In this document: positions 1 to 5,356 of the stretch, one piece after another
How the letters are laid out: each line of letters opens with the position of its first letter
How positions within the stretch are numbered: position 1 is the stretch's first letter
Source of the DNA: Bacillota bacterium
GTDB taxonomy: Bacteria; Bacillota; Clostridia; Oscillospirales; Ruminococcaceae
NCBI GenBank assembly: GCA_023421245.1
Contig: JAEZTV010000020.1
Span: forward strand, 1 to 5,388
Direction: 5' to 3'
DNA: 5,388 nt
Program-made: the position numbers and the translations under genes
Notes under the pieces: model-generated
What the model was told of the DNA's origin: nothing
Database searches by the model: none
What the model saw: only the letters and a program-made list of their open reading frames with translations

Positions 1-298
1 TTTCTATTCACAAAGAATTATCGGCGTTTGTGCAAAATGGCATGGGGAACAGTTTTGCACAAACGTCAAACGCTGCGCGTTTGATTCCCTCCACGCCCGA
101 TTGTACTTGTTCCGTTTCGCCCATGCCCCAACCTTTCCGTTCTTTTAACCTTGACTTTTAGATTGACTTACGAGGGGTTAATAAACGCTATAGCCTTCCC
201 AACGCAGAGCTTTGCTTGACGTTTCGGAGAAGATACGCAAAACCGAAGGTCTTTCAAATGCGAAATCGAAGATTCGCTTTGCGCCGAGATGAGGTCAA
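1..298. repeat. Left arm of a long inverted repeat (dispersed intergenic element)
   Basis: This stretch reads as the reverse complement of 5097-5356. Bases 1-96 match 5261-5356 without a mismatch. Bases 97-232 match at roughly 90% by eye, with about 13 differences and one indel. After that the two copies diverge: this copy has 66 bases (233-298) where the other has 27, and they rejoin at AGATGAGGTCAA (287-298). The repeat may continue left of the window. No convincing gene lies in 1-381; frames crossing it lack a ribosome binding site and recognisable protein content. Extragenic repeats of this kind, with segments resembling GATGAGG and GGAGAAGG, are as far as I recall common in Oscillospiraceae genomes. 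It lies downstream of the zinc-ribbon gene, so read-through from the operon would transcribe it. Confidence 0.85.
25..84. repeat. Two adjacent perfect hairpins inside the left arm
   Basis: The first hairpin is CGTTTGTGCAAAA (25-37) pairing with TTTTGCACAAACG (53-65), a 13-bp perfect stem with a 15-base loop. The second follows without a gap: TCAAACGC (66-73) pairs with GCGTTTGA (77-84), an 8-bp stem with a TGC loop. The same structure exists mirrored at 5273-5332. Both lie in the part of the repeat that is fully conserved between the copies. Neither stem is followed by a T-run on either strand, so they are not ordinary intrinsic terminators. Their function is unknown. Confidence 0.8.
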
Positions 299-324
299 CT
301 GCCCCATACTCCCGCGGGACGCAA

Positions 325-359
325 CAGGGAAAGCCTTGCCGTCAGGCTCGGTTTCCCTG
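325..359 (-). terminator. Hairpin downstream of the operon, possible terminator without a U-run
   Basis: CAGGGAAA (325-332) pairs with TTTCCCTG (352-359), and an inner GCCT/AGGC stem (333-336 with 344-347) encloses a 7-base loop; four bases (348-351) bulge out. It begins 22 bases after the stop codon of the zinc-ribbon gene, a usual place for a terminator. The run of U expected after an intrinsic terminator is absent on both strands (the minus-strand continuation is TTGCGTCCC), so it may instead be a 3' end stabiliser or part of the neighbouring repeat material. A perfect 10-bp palindrome TCCCGCGGGA lies just beyond at 310-319. Confidence 0.35.
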
Positions 360-381
360 CTATAATCGTGTTATCCGTAAT

Positions 382-777
382 TTACGCAAGCATACCGCAG
401 GCGGCAAGCAAAACGCCGAGGACAATCTGAAGAATTGCACATACCACTACGGTGGTAATCATTGTTTTGGCAAGCTCATAATCGCCCTGAGAAAGATAAA
501 CAAGGCCCATAATCAAACCAATCAGCGGGAACAAAATGGCAACGGCGTAGTGCCACCAACTCACCGCAGATTGCCGGGCATACACGTCCGCAGCCGAATC
601 GTATACCGCAAGCTGTATACCGCAGTCATCACAACGCTCTGTTTTCGGCGTGTATACCGCATGGCATTTCGGGCACATCTTACGGTAAGTCGGTGCCTTT
701 GGCAATGTCTCGCGGCACGAAAAACAGCTTGTGCGGTCCTCGCCGTTTAACTCGCCGCATTTCAGACAGGTTTTCAT
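382..777 (-). CDS. Double zinc-ribbon, two-pass membrane protein of unknown function
   Basis: The predicted product has 131 residues. The N-terminal half has two four-cysteine zinc ribbons: C4-x2-C7 with C18-x2-C21, and C35-x2-C38 with C49-x2-C52. The C-terminal half has two hydrophobic segments (about residues 74-95 and 105-128) joined by a short polar loop, so the protein is probably membrane-anchored with the ribbons on the cytoplasmic side. Such proteins occur widely in Firmicutes as uncharacterised zinc-ribbon membrane proteins, and no specific function can be assigned. The ATG at 777 is preferred because AGGGGGA (786-792) lies 8 bases upstream; an adjacent TTG at 780 would add one residue. 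The gene starts 34 bases after serS and has no obvious promoter of its own, so it is probably the last gene of the serS transcription unit. The reading is firm; the function is not. Confidence 0.85.
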   Translation of the reverse strand: MKTCLKCGELNGEDRTSCFSCRETLPKAPTYRKMCPKCHAVYTPKTERCDDCGIQLAVYDSAADVYARQSAVSWWHYAVAILFPLIGLIMGLVYLSQGDYELAKTMITTVVVCAILQIVLGVLLAACGMLA

Positions 778-811
778 CAACGTGTTCCCCCTGTTTTCCT
801 TCCCGTATTGC

Positions 812-2086
812 TTATACCCGAATCACATCGGTTCCCATATAGGGACGCAGCGCCTCGGGAACAGTGATTGAGCCGTCCGCATTCTGGTAGTTTTCAAGGA
901 TGGCTGCAAGGGTTCTGCCTACCGCAACACCCGAGCCGTTGAGGGTATGCACAAATTGTGCCTTATCCTGCGGGCTGTTTTTATAGCGGATATTCGCGCG
1001 CCGTGCCTGATAGCTTTCGAAGTTAGAGCAGCTTGAAATCTCCACATAGCGGTTATACGAGGGCATCCATACCTCAATGTCGTAGGTTTTAGCGCTGCTA
1101 AAGCCAAGATCACCCGCGCACAGGCAGACGACACGATACGGCAACCCCAGTCCCTGCAGAACGCGCTCAGCGTCCGCAGTCAGACTTTCAAGCGCCGCGT
1201 ACGATTCCTCGGGCTTTGTAAATTTAACAAGCTCTACCTTGTTAAACTGATGCTGGCGGATCACACCCTTCTGGTCGCGTCCCGCCGCGCCTACCTCTCC
1301 GCGAAAGCAGGCGGAATAGGCCGCATAGCATACCGGCAGGCAACCGCCGTCCATAATCTCATCGCGGTGCATGTTGGTAACAGGCACCTCGGCAGTCGGA
1401 ATAAGGAAGTAATCCTCACTCGACAGCTTATAGGCATCGTCCTCAAACTTCGGAAGCTGTCCGGTACCGGTCATCGAGGCACGGTTTACCAAATAAGGTG
1501 GCAGCACCTCGGTATAGCCGTTTTCGGTATGCGTGTTTAAGAAGTAGCTGATGATGCTGCGCTCAAGACGTGCCCCTAACCCCTTGATAAAATGAAACCT
1601 TGCGCCGGTTACCTTGGCGGCCGTCTCAGGATCAAGGATACCAAGTGCGGCGCCCAAATCCCAGTGAGGCTTTGGCTCATATTCAAAGGTGCGGGGCTCG
1701 CCAAACCGGCGAACTTCTTTGTTTGCGCTGTCATCCGCACCATCGGGAATCTCATGATTTGGAGTGTTTGGGATGTTGAGCAGGAGGTCTCGCTGCCGCT
1801 CCTCAAGGTCGCTGATCTCGGCGGCACATACCTTAACCTGCTCGGAAAGCGCCTTCATCTGCTCCATAATCTTTGTAATATCCCCTCCCGCCTTTTTCAC
1901 AGCGGGAATCTCTTTGTTTGCCTTGTTCTGCTCTGCACGCATCGCATCCGCCTTACCGCTTACCTCACGGCGGCGCACGTCAATCTCCAGAATCTCGTCA
2001 ATGACGGGGGCATAGTCCTTGTTTCTTCTGGCCAGTGCCGCCTTTACGGCATCCGCGTCCTCACGAATGAGTTTGATATCAAGCAT
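812..2086 (-). CDS. serS: Seryl-tRNA synthetase (class II)
   Basis: This cytoplasmic enzyme charges tRNA-Ser with serine using ATP (EC 6.1.1.11); the seryl-tRNA also feeds selenocysteine synthesis where that exists. The 424-residue length is typical of bacterial SerRS. Residues 1 to about 105 form the tRNA-binding arm, with long charged helices (about 30-60 and 70-102) that should make the antiparallel coiled coil. The catalytic domain follows: motif 1 region about 159-198, the serine-binding TAE at 231-233, motif 2 FRGEVGAAGRD at 261-271, and motif 3 with GVAVGRT at 386-392. No key element is missing. The ATG at 2086 starts the standard MLDIKLIRED N-terminus and is preceded by AAAGGAG (2098-2104) at an 11-base gap, slightly long. 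The 108 bases ahead of the gene hold no recognisable T-box leader, so T-box control by uncharged tRNA-Ser is unlikely here unless a leader sits further upstream. It follows parB in the same direction, as known in clostridial origin regions. Confidence 0.98.
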   Translation of the reverse strand: MLDIKLIREDADAVKAALARRNKDYAPVIDEILEIDVRRREVSGKADAMRAEQNKANKEIPAVKKAGGDITKIMEQMKALSEQVKVCAAEISDLEERQRDLLLNIPNTPNHEIPDGADDSANKEVRRFGEPRTFEYEPKPHWDLGAALGILDPETAAKVTGARFHFIKGLGARLERSIISYFLNTHTENGYTEVLPPYLVNRASMTGTGQLPKFEDDAYKLSSEDYFLIPTAEVPVTNMHRDEIMDGGCLPVCYAAYSACFRGEVGAAGRDQKGVIRQHQFNKVELVKFTKPEESYAALESLTADAERVLQGLGLPYRVVCLCAGDLGFSSAKTYDIEVWMPSYNRYVEISSCSNFESYQARRANIRYKNSPQDKAQFVHTLNGSGVAVGRTLAAILENYQNADGSITVPEALRPYMGTDVIRV

Positions 2087-2168
2087 TGTAGCTCGTGCTC
2101 CTTTATCACTTTGGTTAGAATATGGTTACAATTATTCTCTTGTTTGCAGGTCTTTACTATTACCGCTT

Positions 2169-2187
2169 GCAGGGGTAAAGCCCCTGC
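2169..2187. terminator. GC-rich hairpin between parB and serS
   Basis: GCAGGGG (2169-2175) and CCCCTGC (2181-2187) form a perfect 7-bp stem around a 5-base loop, 7 bases past the parB stop codon. On the minus strand (the direction of the genes) no U-run follows (AAGCGGTAATAG), so strong termination is not expected; it may attenuate, stabilise the parB 3' end or be a processing site. On the plus strand it is followed after three bases (CGC) by GTTTTT, so it would fit better as a terminator for antisense transcription coming through serS. The direction of action is uncertain. Confidence 0.45.
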
Positions 2188-2194
2188 CGCGTTT

Positions 2195-3076
2195 TTATCG
2201 ATCTGTACCCGCCAGGCGGGACGCAATATCTGCAAGATCCTGCTTGTCATAAAACGAAATCTCCATAATGCCCTGCCCTTTACCGGTTTCGGTAATCCTC
2301 ACCTTACGGCCAATCTCTGCAAGCAGTGCAAGCTCTATCTCGGTATAAAAGCTGTCGCGCAAGGGTTGCTTTTTACCGGCCGCCGCATCTGTTGTGTCGC
2401 TTCTTTCCTGCTTCTCTGCTTTTACAAGACGCTCCACATCACGCACGGTCATATCCTTCTTGATAATCTCGCCGGCAAGCTGCTTCATACGCGCTTTATC
2501 CTCCACCGCAAGCAGTGCGCGTGCGTGTCCGCTTGACAGAGTCCCCTGCGAAACCATCATACGCACCTCTTTGGGCAATGACAATAACCGCACTGCATTG
2601 GCAACAGCAGGGCGCGACTTGTTCACACGCTCCGCAACCTGCTCCTGCGTAAGCCCGTAGGTTTCCATCAGCACACGGTAGCCTTCGGCTTCTTCCACGG
2701 GATCTAAATCCTCGCGCTGAAGGTTTTCAACCAGCGCAAGCTCCATGGCCTCGCTGTCACTGAGCTCCTTAATAAGTGCGGGCAGCTCACTTAACCCCGC
2801 CATCCGCGCGGCGCGCCAACGGCGCTCCCCCGCCACAAGCTGATAGCTGCCGTCGGTCATGGGGCGCACCAGTACCGGTGTAATAACGCCATGCTGACGG
2901 ATGGAATCGGCAAGTTCGGTCAAGGCGTTATCATCAAACTTCTTTCTGGGCTGTGCACGGTTTGGCTCAATCTCTGTAATGGCCAGCGTCACCGTTCCGG
3001 CGCCGTCCGGCGTGGTATTATCCGCAAACAAAGCATCCAAGCCCTTGCCTAGTCCCCTGTTTCTCGCCATAATCAT
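2195..3076 (-). CDS. parB: Chromosome partitioning protein ParB/Spo0J, CTP-dependent DNA clamp
   Basis: ParB binds parS as a dimer, closes into a clamp with CTP and spreads along flanking DNA; it stimulates the ATPase of ParA and helps load SMC at the origin. Counting from the start chosen here (293 residues), the typical N-terminal RGLGKGLDALF box is at 7-17, the ParB/Srx domain follows from about 29, and the CTP-binding motif GERRWRAA is at 83-90. ENLQRE is at 117-122, the helix-turn-helix that reads parS (TQEQVAERVNKSRPAVANAVR) is at about 133-153, and a C-terminal dimerisation domain covers about 240-293. B. subtilis Spo0J has 282 residues. Three in-frame ATGs open the gene (3082, 3076, 3070). 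AAAGGA (3083-3088) touches the first and lies 6 bases before the second, so 3076 is preferred. It follows parA by 32 bases, so the two are almost certainly co-transcribed. Confidence 0.97.
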   Translation of the reverse strand: MIMARNRGLGKGLDALFADNTTPDGAGTVTLAITEIEPNRAQPRKKFDDNALTELADSIRQHGVITPVLVRPMTDGSYQLVAGERRWRAARMAGLSELPALIKELSDSEAMELALVENLQREDLDPVEEAEGYRVLMETYGLTQEQVAERVNKSRPAVANAVRLLSLPKEVRMMVSQGTLSSGHARALLAVEDKARMKQLAGEIIKKDMTVRDVERLVKAEKQERSDTTDAAAGKKQPLRDSFYTEIELALLAEIGRKVRITETGKGQGIMEISFYDKQDLADIASRLAGTDR

Positions 3077-3082
3077 ACTCAT

Positions 3083-3088
3083 TCCTTT
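3083..3088 (-). promoter_or_regulatory. Ribosome binding site of parB that decides its start
   Basis: AAAGGA on the minus strand directly abuts the first in-frame ATG (3082), which is too close for initiation, but gives an ideal 6-base gap to the second ATG (3076). A third ATG (3070) would have a 12-base gap. This favours the start at 3076; all three give nearly the same protein. Confidence 0.65.
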
Positions 3089-3108
3089 GCAGCTTTTTGG
3101 GCAACAAT

Positions 3109-3879
3109 CTACCGTTTCTTGTTCTTCGAAATAAATTCCGCGGCAAGCTCATTGTACGCCAAGGTCCCCTTCGAGGATGCATCATAGTATAAAATCGGCT
3201 GGCCGTAGCTTGGTGCCTCCGAGATGCGTACATTGCGCGGGATAACACTTGCATAAACCTTCTGCGGGAAAAATCGCTTTACCTCGTCCACTACCTGTAC
3301 CGTAAGGTTTAATCTTGCATCGTACATGGTAAGCAATACCCCTTCAATTTCAAGCTGAGGGTTGTACAGCCGCTTAATCTGCCGGATGGTGGCAATCAAC
3401 TGGCTTAGCCCTTCAAGCGCATAGTATTCGCATTGAATCGGCACGAGCACCGTATCGCAGGCGGTCAGGCCGTTTAATGTTATCAGCCCAAGTGATGGCG
3501 GGCAATCGATAAAAATATAATCATAGTGATCACGCACCTGCGAAAGCGCGTATTTCAGGCGTGTTTCACGGCCTTTCAGGTCCACAAGCTCGATCTCGGC
3601 ACCGGCAAGCGCAATGCTCGACGGCAGAATATCAACATTCTTATAGGGGCTATGCAAAACAACATCTATTGTTTTTGCATTGCCGATAAGCACATCGTAT
3701 ACCGACACCTCCAGCGACCGCTTTTCGATGCCCAGGCCGCTCGTGGCATTCCCCTGCGGATCGACATCCACCAGAAGCACCTTTTTGCCCTTTGCACCAA
3801 CCGCCGCCGCAAGGTTGACCGCGGTGGTGGTCTTGCCTACCCCGCCCTTTTGGTTCGCTATCGTTATTATCTTACCCAT
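3109..3879 (-). CDS. parA: Chromosome partitioning ATPase ParA/Soj
   Basis: ParA is a deviant-Walker ATPase that dimerises with ATP, binds DNA nonspecifically and works with ParB on parS; in B. subtilis, Soj also modulates DnaA. The product has 256 residues, against 253 for B. subtilis Soj. The deviant Walker A KGGVGKTT is at 11-18, with signature lysine K11 and P-loop K16. The Walker A' motif DVDPQGN is at 38-44 with D40, and Walker B (YIFIDCPPSLG) is at 121-131 with D125. The conserved SEAPSYGQPI is at 220-229. There is no N-terminal HTH extension, so it is the chromosomal type rather than the long plasmid type. The ATG at 3879 gives the family-standard MGKIITIANQKGG; an upstream GTG (3894) would add five residues but is inside the ribosome binding site. 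It is the first gene after the parS/promoter region and precedes parB. Confidence 0.97.
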   Translation of the reverse strand: MGKIITIANQKGGVGKTTTAVNLAAAVGAKGKKVLLVDVDPQGNATSGLGIEKRSLEVSVYDVLIGNAKTIDVVLHSPYKNVDILPSSIALAGAEIELVDLKGRETRLKYALSQVRDHYDYIFIDCPPSLGLITLNGLTACDTVLVPIQCEYYALEGLSQLIATIRQIKRLYNPQLEIEGVLLTMYDARLNLTVQVVDEVKRFFPQKVYASVIPRNVRISEAPSYGQPILYYDASSKGTLAYNELAAEFISKNKKR

Positions 3880-3890
3880 CTTTTTTGATT

Positions 3891-3898
3891 CCACCTTT
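3891..3898 (-). promoter_or_regulatory. Ribosome binding site of parA that decides its start
   Basis: AAAGGTGG on the minus strand lies 11 bases before the ATG at 3879. A possible GTG start (3892-3894) is part of this motif and has no other ribosome binding site ahead of it, so it is rejected as the start. Confidence 0.65.
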
Positions 3899-3981
3899 AC
3901 CGTTTGTTATATGAGCTTGGGTGGCTGTCTGTCTTTGGCTTGTCCGCGATTGGGATAAAAGCTCCGCGCGGCAATGAAATT

Positions 3982-4009
3982 ATTATAGCATAACTATTGC
4001 CTGTTTAAA
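3982..4009 (-). promoter_or_regulatory. Sigma-A type promoter of the parA-parB operon
   Basis: On the minus strand, a perfect TATAAT (3982-3987) is preceded by TGC, giving an extended -10 (TGnTATAAT). A weak -35 TTTAAA (4004-4009) stands 16 bases upstream, or TTTTAA at 17. Transcription should start near 3975, leaving a leader of about 95 bases to the parA ATG. An 8-bp palindrome CCGCGCGG (3964-3971) falls just inside the transcript. The promoter lies close to the parS sites, so ParB spreading from them could reach it; such autoregulation is inference. Confidence 0.65.
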
Positions 4010-4043
4010 AGCACCGCACGCAAGAACCGCTTTTTCGCTGTAA

Positions 4044-4059
4044 TGTTTCATCTAAAACA
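4044..4059. promoter_or_regulatory. Degenerate parS-like site
   Basis: TGTTTCATCTAAAACA matches the parS consensus TGTTTCACGTGAAACA at 13 of 16 positions, but the central CG and one flanking base of the core are changed. It lies 48 bases from the next perfect site, the same spacing as between the two perfect ones, and about 35 bases upstream of the parA -35. It could be a weak ParB site or a decayed one. Confidence 0.4.
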
Positions 4060-4091
4060 ACCTATATTTCCATCATATTAAGTTGCCGGAA

Positions 4092-4107
4092 TGTTTCACG
4101 TGAAACA
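4092..4107. promoter_or_regulatory. parS centromere site, perfect consensus
   Basis: TGTTTCACGTGAAACA is identical to the consensus 16-bp parS bound by Spo0J/ParB in most bacteria. The dyad extends to a perfect 22-bp palindrome at 4089-4110. It lies in the intergenic region upstream of parA, as expected for an origin-proximal parS cluster. Confidence 0.95.
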
Positions 4108-4138
4108 TTCGATATACGGTTGTTTTGCTCTGGGGCAA

Positions 4139-4154
4139 TGTTTCACGTGAAACA
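4139..4154. promoter_or_regulatory. Second perfect parS, nested in a 32-bp palindrome
   Basis: This is a second exact 16-bp parS consensus, 47 bases from the first. It is the core of a perfect 32-bp palindrome (4131-4162) whose arms add TGGGGCAA and TTGCCCCA on either side. The palindrome ends one base from the stop codon of the acetyltransferase gene (4164-4166). In RNA it could fold into a very stable hairpin at the 3' end of that mRNA, so it may combine a ParB loading site with a transcript end or stabiliser. No U-run follows on the minus strand. Confidence 0.95.
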
Positions 4155-4163
4155 TTGCCCCAT

Positions 4164-4817
4164 TTATTCATTCCCTGTATATTCGTCCTGAGAAGCCGCT
4201 TCCTCTTCCCTGTCCTCCGCATTCTCGTCCATTACTTTGGCATCGTCATCGGGCAGCAGCTCCGGAACAAGCTCCGGCAGGATACGCTTGCATGTCTCGA
4301 TATCGATTGCGTACAGCTCGGCAACATAGGTATAATAGCTCCATTTCGGCGTTGCAGCATTCTCGGTCAGGCTTTCGAACACAAAGCCCGCCCTTTCGTA
4401 ACAGCGTTGCGCAGAAACATTAAACTCATACACATTCAGCCGTAGTTCTTCAATATGATACAGGTTCTTGGCAATGCGAAACACCGCACGCAGCACCTCG
4501 GTGCCAAGCCCTTTGCCGCGATACGCATCAAACAGCAAGAATCGCCCCAGTACGGCGCGCAGGGTATCGCGGTCGATCTCAAACAGCTCAATTGTCCCGA
4601 TAAAATAGGTTTTATCAAGGATTATCTCAAACGTGATAAAGTTGCTGTTCTTTCTGCATTGCAGTGACAGCGCATGGCGGGCGGCAAGCTGCTGTTCGCT
4701 GAGCGGATAATGATACCCCAGGCCGCTCCACTGCTGCAGAAAATCGGCCCCTTTATCCATGTTATACTCCACAAGCTTCGCAAAATTCTCTTTGCGCAAT
4801 GGAAAAATCTCAATCAT
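4164..4817 (-). CDS. GNAT-family N-acetyltransferase (RimJ/RimL-like) with acidic C-terminal tail
   Basis: The product is expected to transfer an acetyl group from acetyl-CoA to an amine; the substrate cannot be told from sequence. Of its 217 residues, about 1-169 form the GNAT fold. The acetyl-CoA pyrophosphate loop RGKGLG is at 100-105, preceded by the usual beta strand (GRFLLFDAY), and the motif B region LRLNVYEFNVSAQRCYERAGF is at 125-145, with the N133 and Y140 positions typical of the RimJ/RimL/SpeG group. Residues 170-217 are an extra tail very rich in D and E, likely disordered. The ATG at 4817 is chosen because AAAGGGA (4826-4832) precedes it by 8 bases and MIEIFPLRKEN is a normal GNAT start; an upstream TTG at 4886 would overlap a likely promoter. 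It lies upstream of the parS region, in the same direction as parA but separated by that control region, so it is probably its own transcription unit. Confidence 0.9.
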   Translation of the reverse strand: MIEIFPLRKENFAKLVEYNMDKGADFLQQWSGLGYHYPLSEQQLAARHALSLQCRKNSNFITFEIILDKTYFIGTIELFEIDRDTLRAVLGRFLLFDAYRGKGLGTEVLRAVFRIAKNLYHIEELRLNVYEFNVSAQRCYERAGFVFESLTENAATPKWSYYTYVAELYAIDIETCKRILPELVPELLPDDDAKVMDENAEDREEEAASQDEYTGNE

Positions 4818-4825
4818 GTGACAGT

Positions 4826-4832
4826 TCCCTTT
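4826..4832 (-). promoter_or_regulatory. Ribosome binding site of the acetyltransferase gene
   Basis: AAAGGGA on the minus strand, 8 bases before the ATG at 4817, selects this start over an in-frame TTG at 4886 that would add 23 residues with no GNAT resemblance. Confidence 0.6.
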
Positions 4833-4857
4833 CACCTGATACCATAAATTTAGTTTA

Positions 4858-4886
4858 AGTATATCGTGCAGATTGTTTTTGCGCAA
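4858..4886 (-). promoter_or_regulatory. Possible promoter of the acetyltransferase gene
   Basis: On the minus strand, TATACT (4858-4863, 5 of 6 to the -10 consensus) stands 17 bases from TTGCGC (4881-4886, 3 of 6 to the -35 consensus). Transcription would start near 4851, giving a leader of about 34 bases that includes the ribosome binding site. The spacing is ideal but the -35 is weak. Confidence 0.4.
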
Positions 4887-4950
4887 GGGAAAGGCCTGCT
4901 AAGACAGTCACTTTTTTTTACTGACCTTATATTGTTTGACCTGAATTGGC

Positions 4951-5030
4951 GCACAGCGAATCTTTGATAAACATAGTTAGCCTAAGGCTGGCATAGCCAA
5001 CCTTTGGTAAGCATAACCAACCTTTGGTCG
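4951..5030. repeat. Degenerate 20-bp tandem repeat, four units
   Basis: Four consecutive 20-base units can be lined up: 4951-4970, 4971-4990, 4991-5010 and 5011-5030. The third, GCATAGCCAACCTTTGGTAA, is near the consensus. The fourth matches it at 17 of 20 positions, the first at 16 and the second at about 11. A partial fifth unit (GTATA) may follow. Units three and four carry the near-palindrome CCAACCTTTGG, and unit two spans a perfect dyad AGCCTAAGGCT (4979-4989). It lies between the acetyltransferase promoter and the right repeat arm. It may be part of the same dispersed element family; no function is known to me. Confidence 0.7.
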
Positions 5031-5058
5031 GTATATAGCGAAACAAGGTTTCGGATTG

Positions 5059-5076
5059 GGAAAACCCGCGTTTTCC
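5059..5076. repeat. Small hairpin between tandem repeat and right arm
   Basis: GGAAAA (5059-5064) and TTTTCC (5071-5076) form a 6-bp stem with loop CCCGCG. A second small dyad, TACAA-GAA-TTGTA, lies at 5083-5095 and the palindrome TTGTACAA at 5080-5087. They show that the whole 4951-5356 stretch is rich in short dyads; none looks like a terminator. Confidence 0.45.
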
Positions 5077-5096
5077 GTGTTGTACAAGAATTGTAT

Positions 5097-5356
5097 TTGA
5101 CCTCATCTGACGCTTCACGCCACCTTCTCCGAAACGGCAAGCATTGCTTGACGTTGGGAAGGCTATAGCGTTTATTAACCCCTTGTAAGTCAATCTAAAA
5201 GTCAAGGTTAAAAGAACCGAAAGGGTTGAGGCGCGGGCGAAACGGAACAAGTACAATAGCGCGTGGAGGGAATCAAACGCGCAGCGTTTGACGTTTGTGC
5301 AAAACTGTTCCCCATGCCATTTTGCACAAACGCCGATAATTCTTTGTGAATAGAAA
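5097..5356. repeat. Right arm of the long inverted repeat
   Basis: This is the inverted copy of 1-298. Bases 5261-5356 are the exact reverse complement of 1-96, including the mirrored hairpins at 5292-5332 (13-bp stem) and 5273-5291 (8-bp stem). Further in, similarity is about 90% to 5124 and then resumes only at TTGACCTCATCT (5097-5108). The inner part of this copy (CCTCATCTGACG, CCACCTTCTCC) resembles, as I recall, a motif common in intergenic repeats of Oscillospiraceae. The 571-base stretch 4818-5388 holds the acetyltransferase leader, the tandem repeat and this arm, and no convincing gene. Bases 5357-5388 are unassigned because the left counterpart lies outside the window. Confidence 0.85.

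Noticed and set aside
151..194. Promoter-like TTGACT boxes and TATAGC in the left repeat arm on the plus strand
   Set aside because: The nearest TTGACT-TATAGC spacing is 20 bases, outside the normal range, and no plus-strand gene follows.
289..750. Open frame of 153 codons on the plus strand
   Set aside because: It is antisense to the zinc-ribbon membrane gene, whose paired cysteines and membrane segments are clearly the real coding signal, and it has no recognisable domain or convincing ribosome binding site.
2087..2194. Possible T-box leader or separate promoter ahead of serS
   Set aside because: The gap is too short for a canonical T-box, lacks the conserved T-box antiterminator sequence and a terminator with a U-run, and I find no -35/-10 pair with good matches and spacing.
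1592..2536. Open frame of 314 codons on the plus strand
   Set aside because: It runs antisense across the 5' half of serS and the 3' end of parB, both unmistakable genes, and its translation is of low-complexity, cysteine-rich shadow type.
3562..3577. parS-like half site inside parA (TGTTTCACG)
   Set aside because: The left half matches parS exactly but the right half (GCCTTTC) does not, so there is no dyad; it is probably coding-sequence coincidence.
4927..5256. Open frame of 109 codons on the minus strand across the tandem repeat and right arm
   Set aside because: It starts at TTG without a ribosome binding site, is made entirely of repeat sequence, and its protein shows only the echo of the 20-bp repeat. 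Such frames are typical by-products of intergenic repeats.
1..5356. Composite transposon or integron-like mobile unit
   Set aside because: There is no transposase, integrase or recombinase gene between the arms, and the cargo is essential or core chromosomal genes; target-site duplications cannot be seen because the left flank is outside the window.
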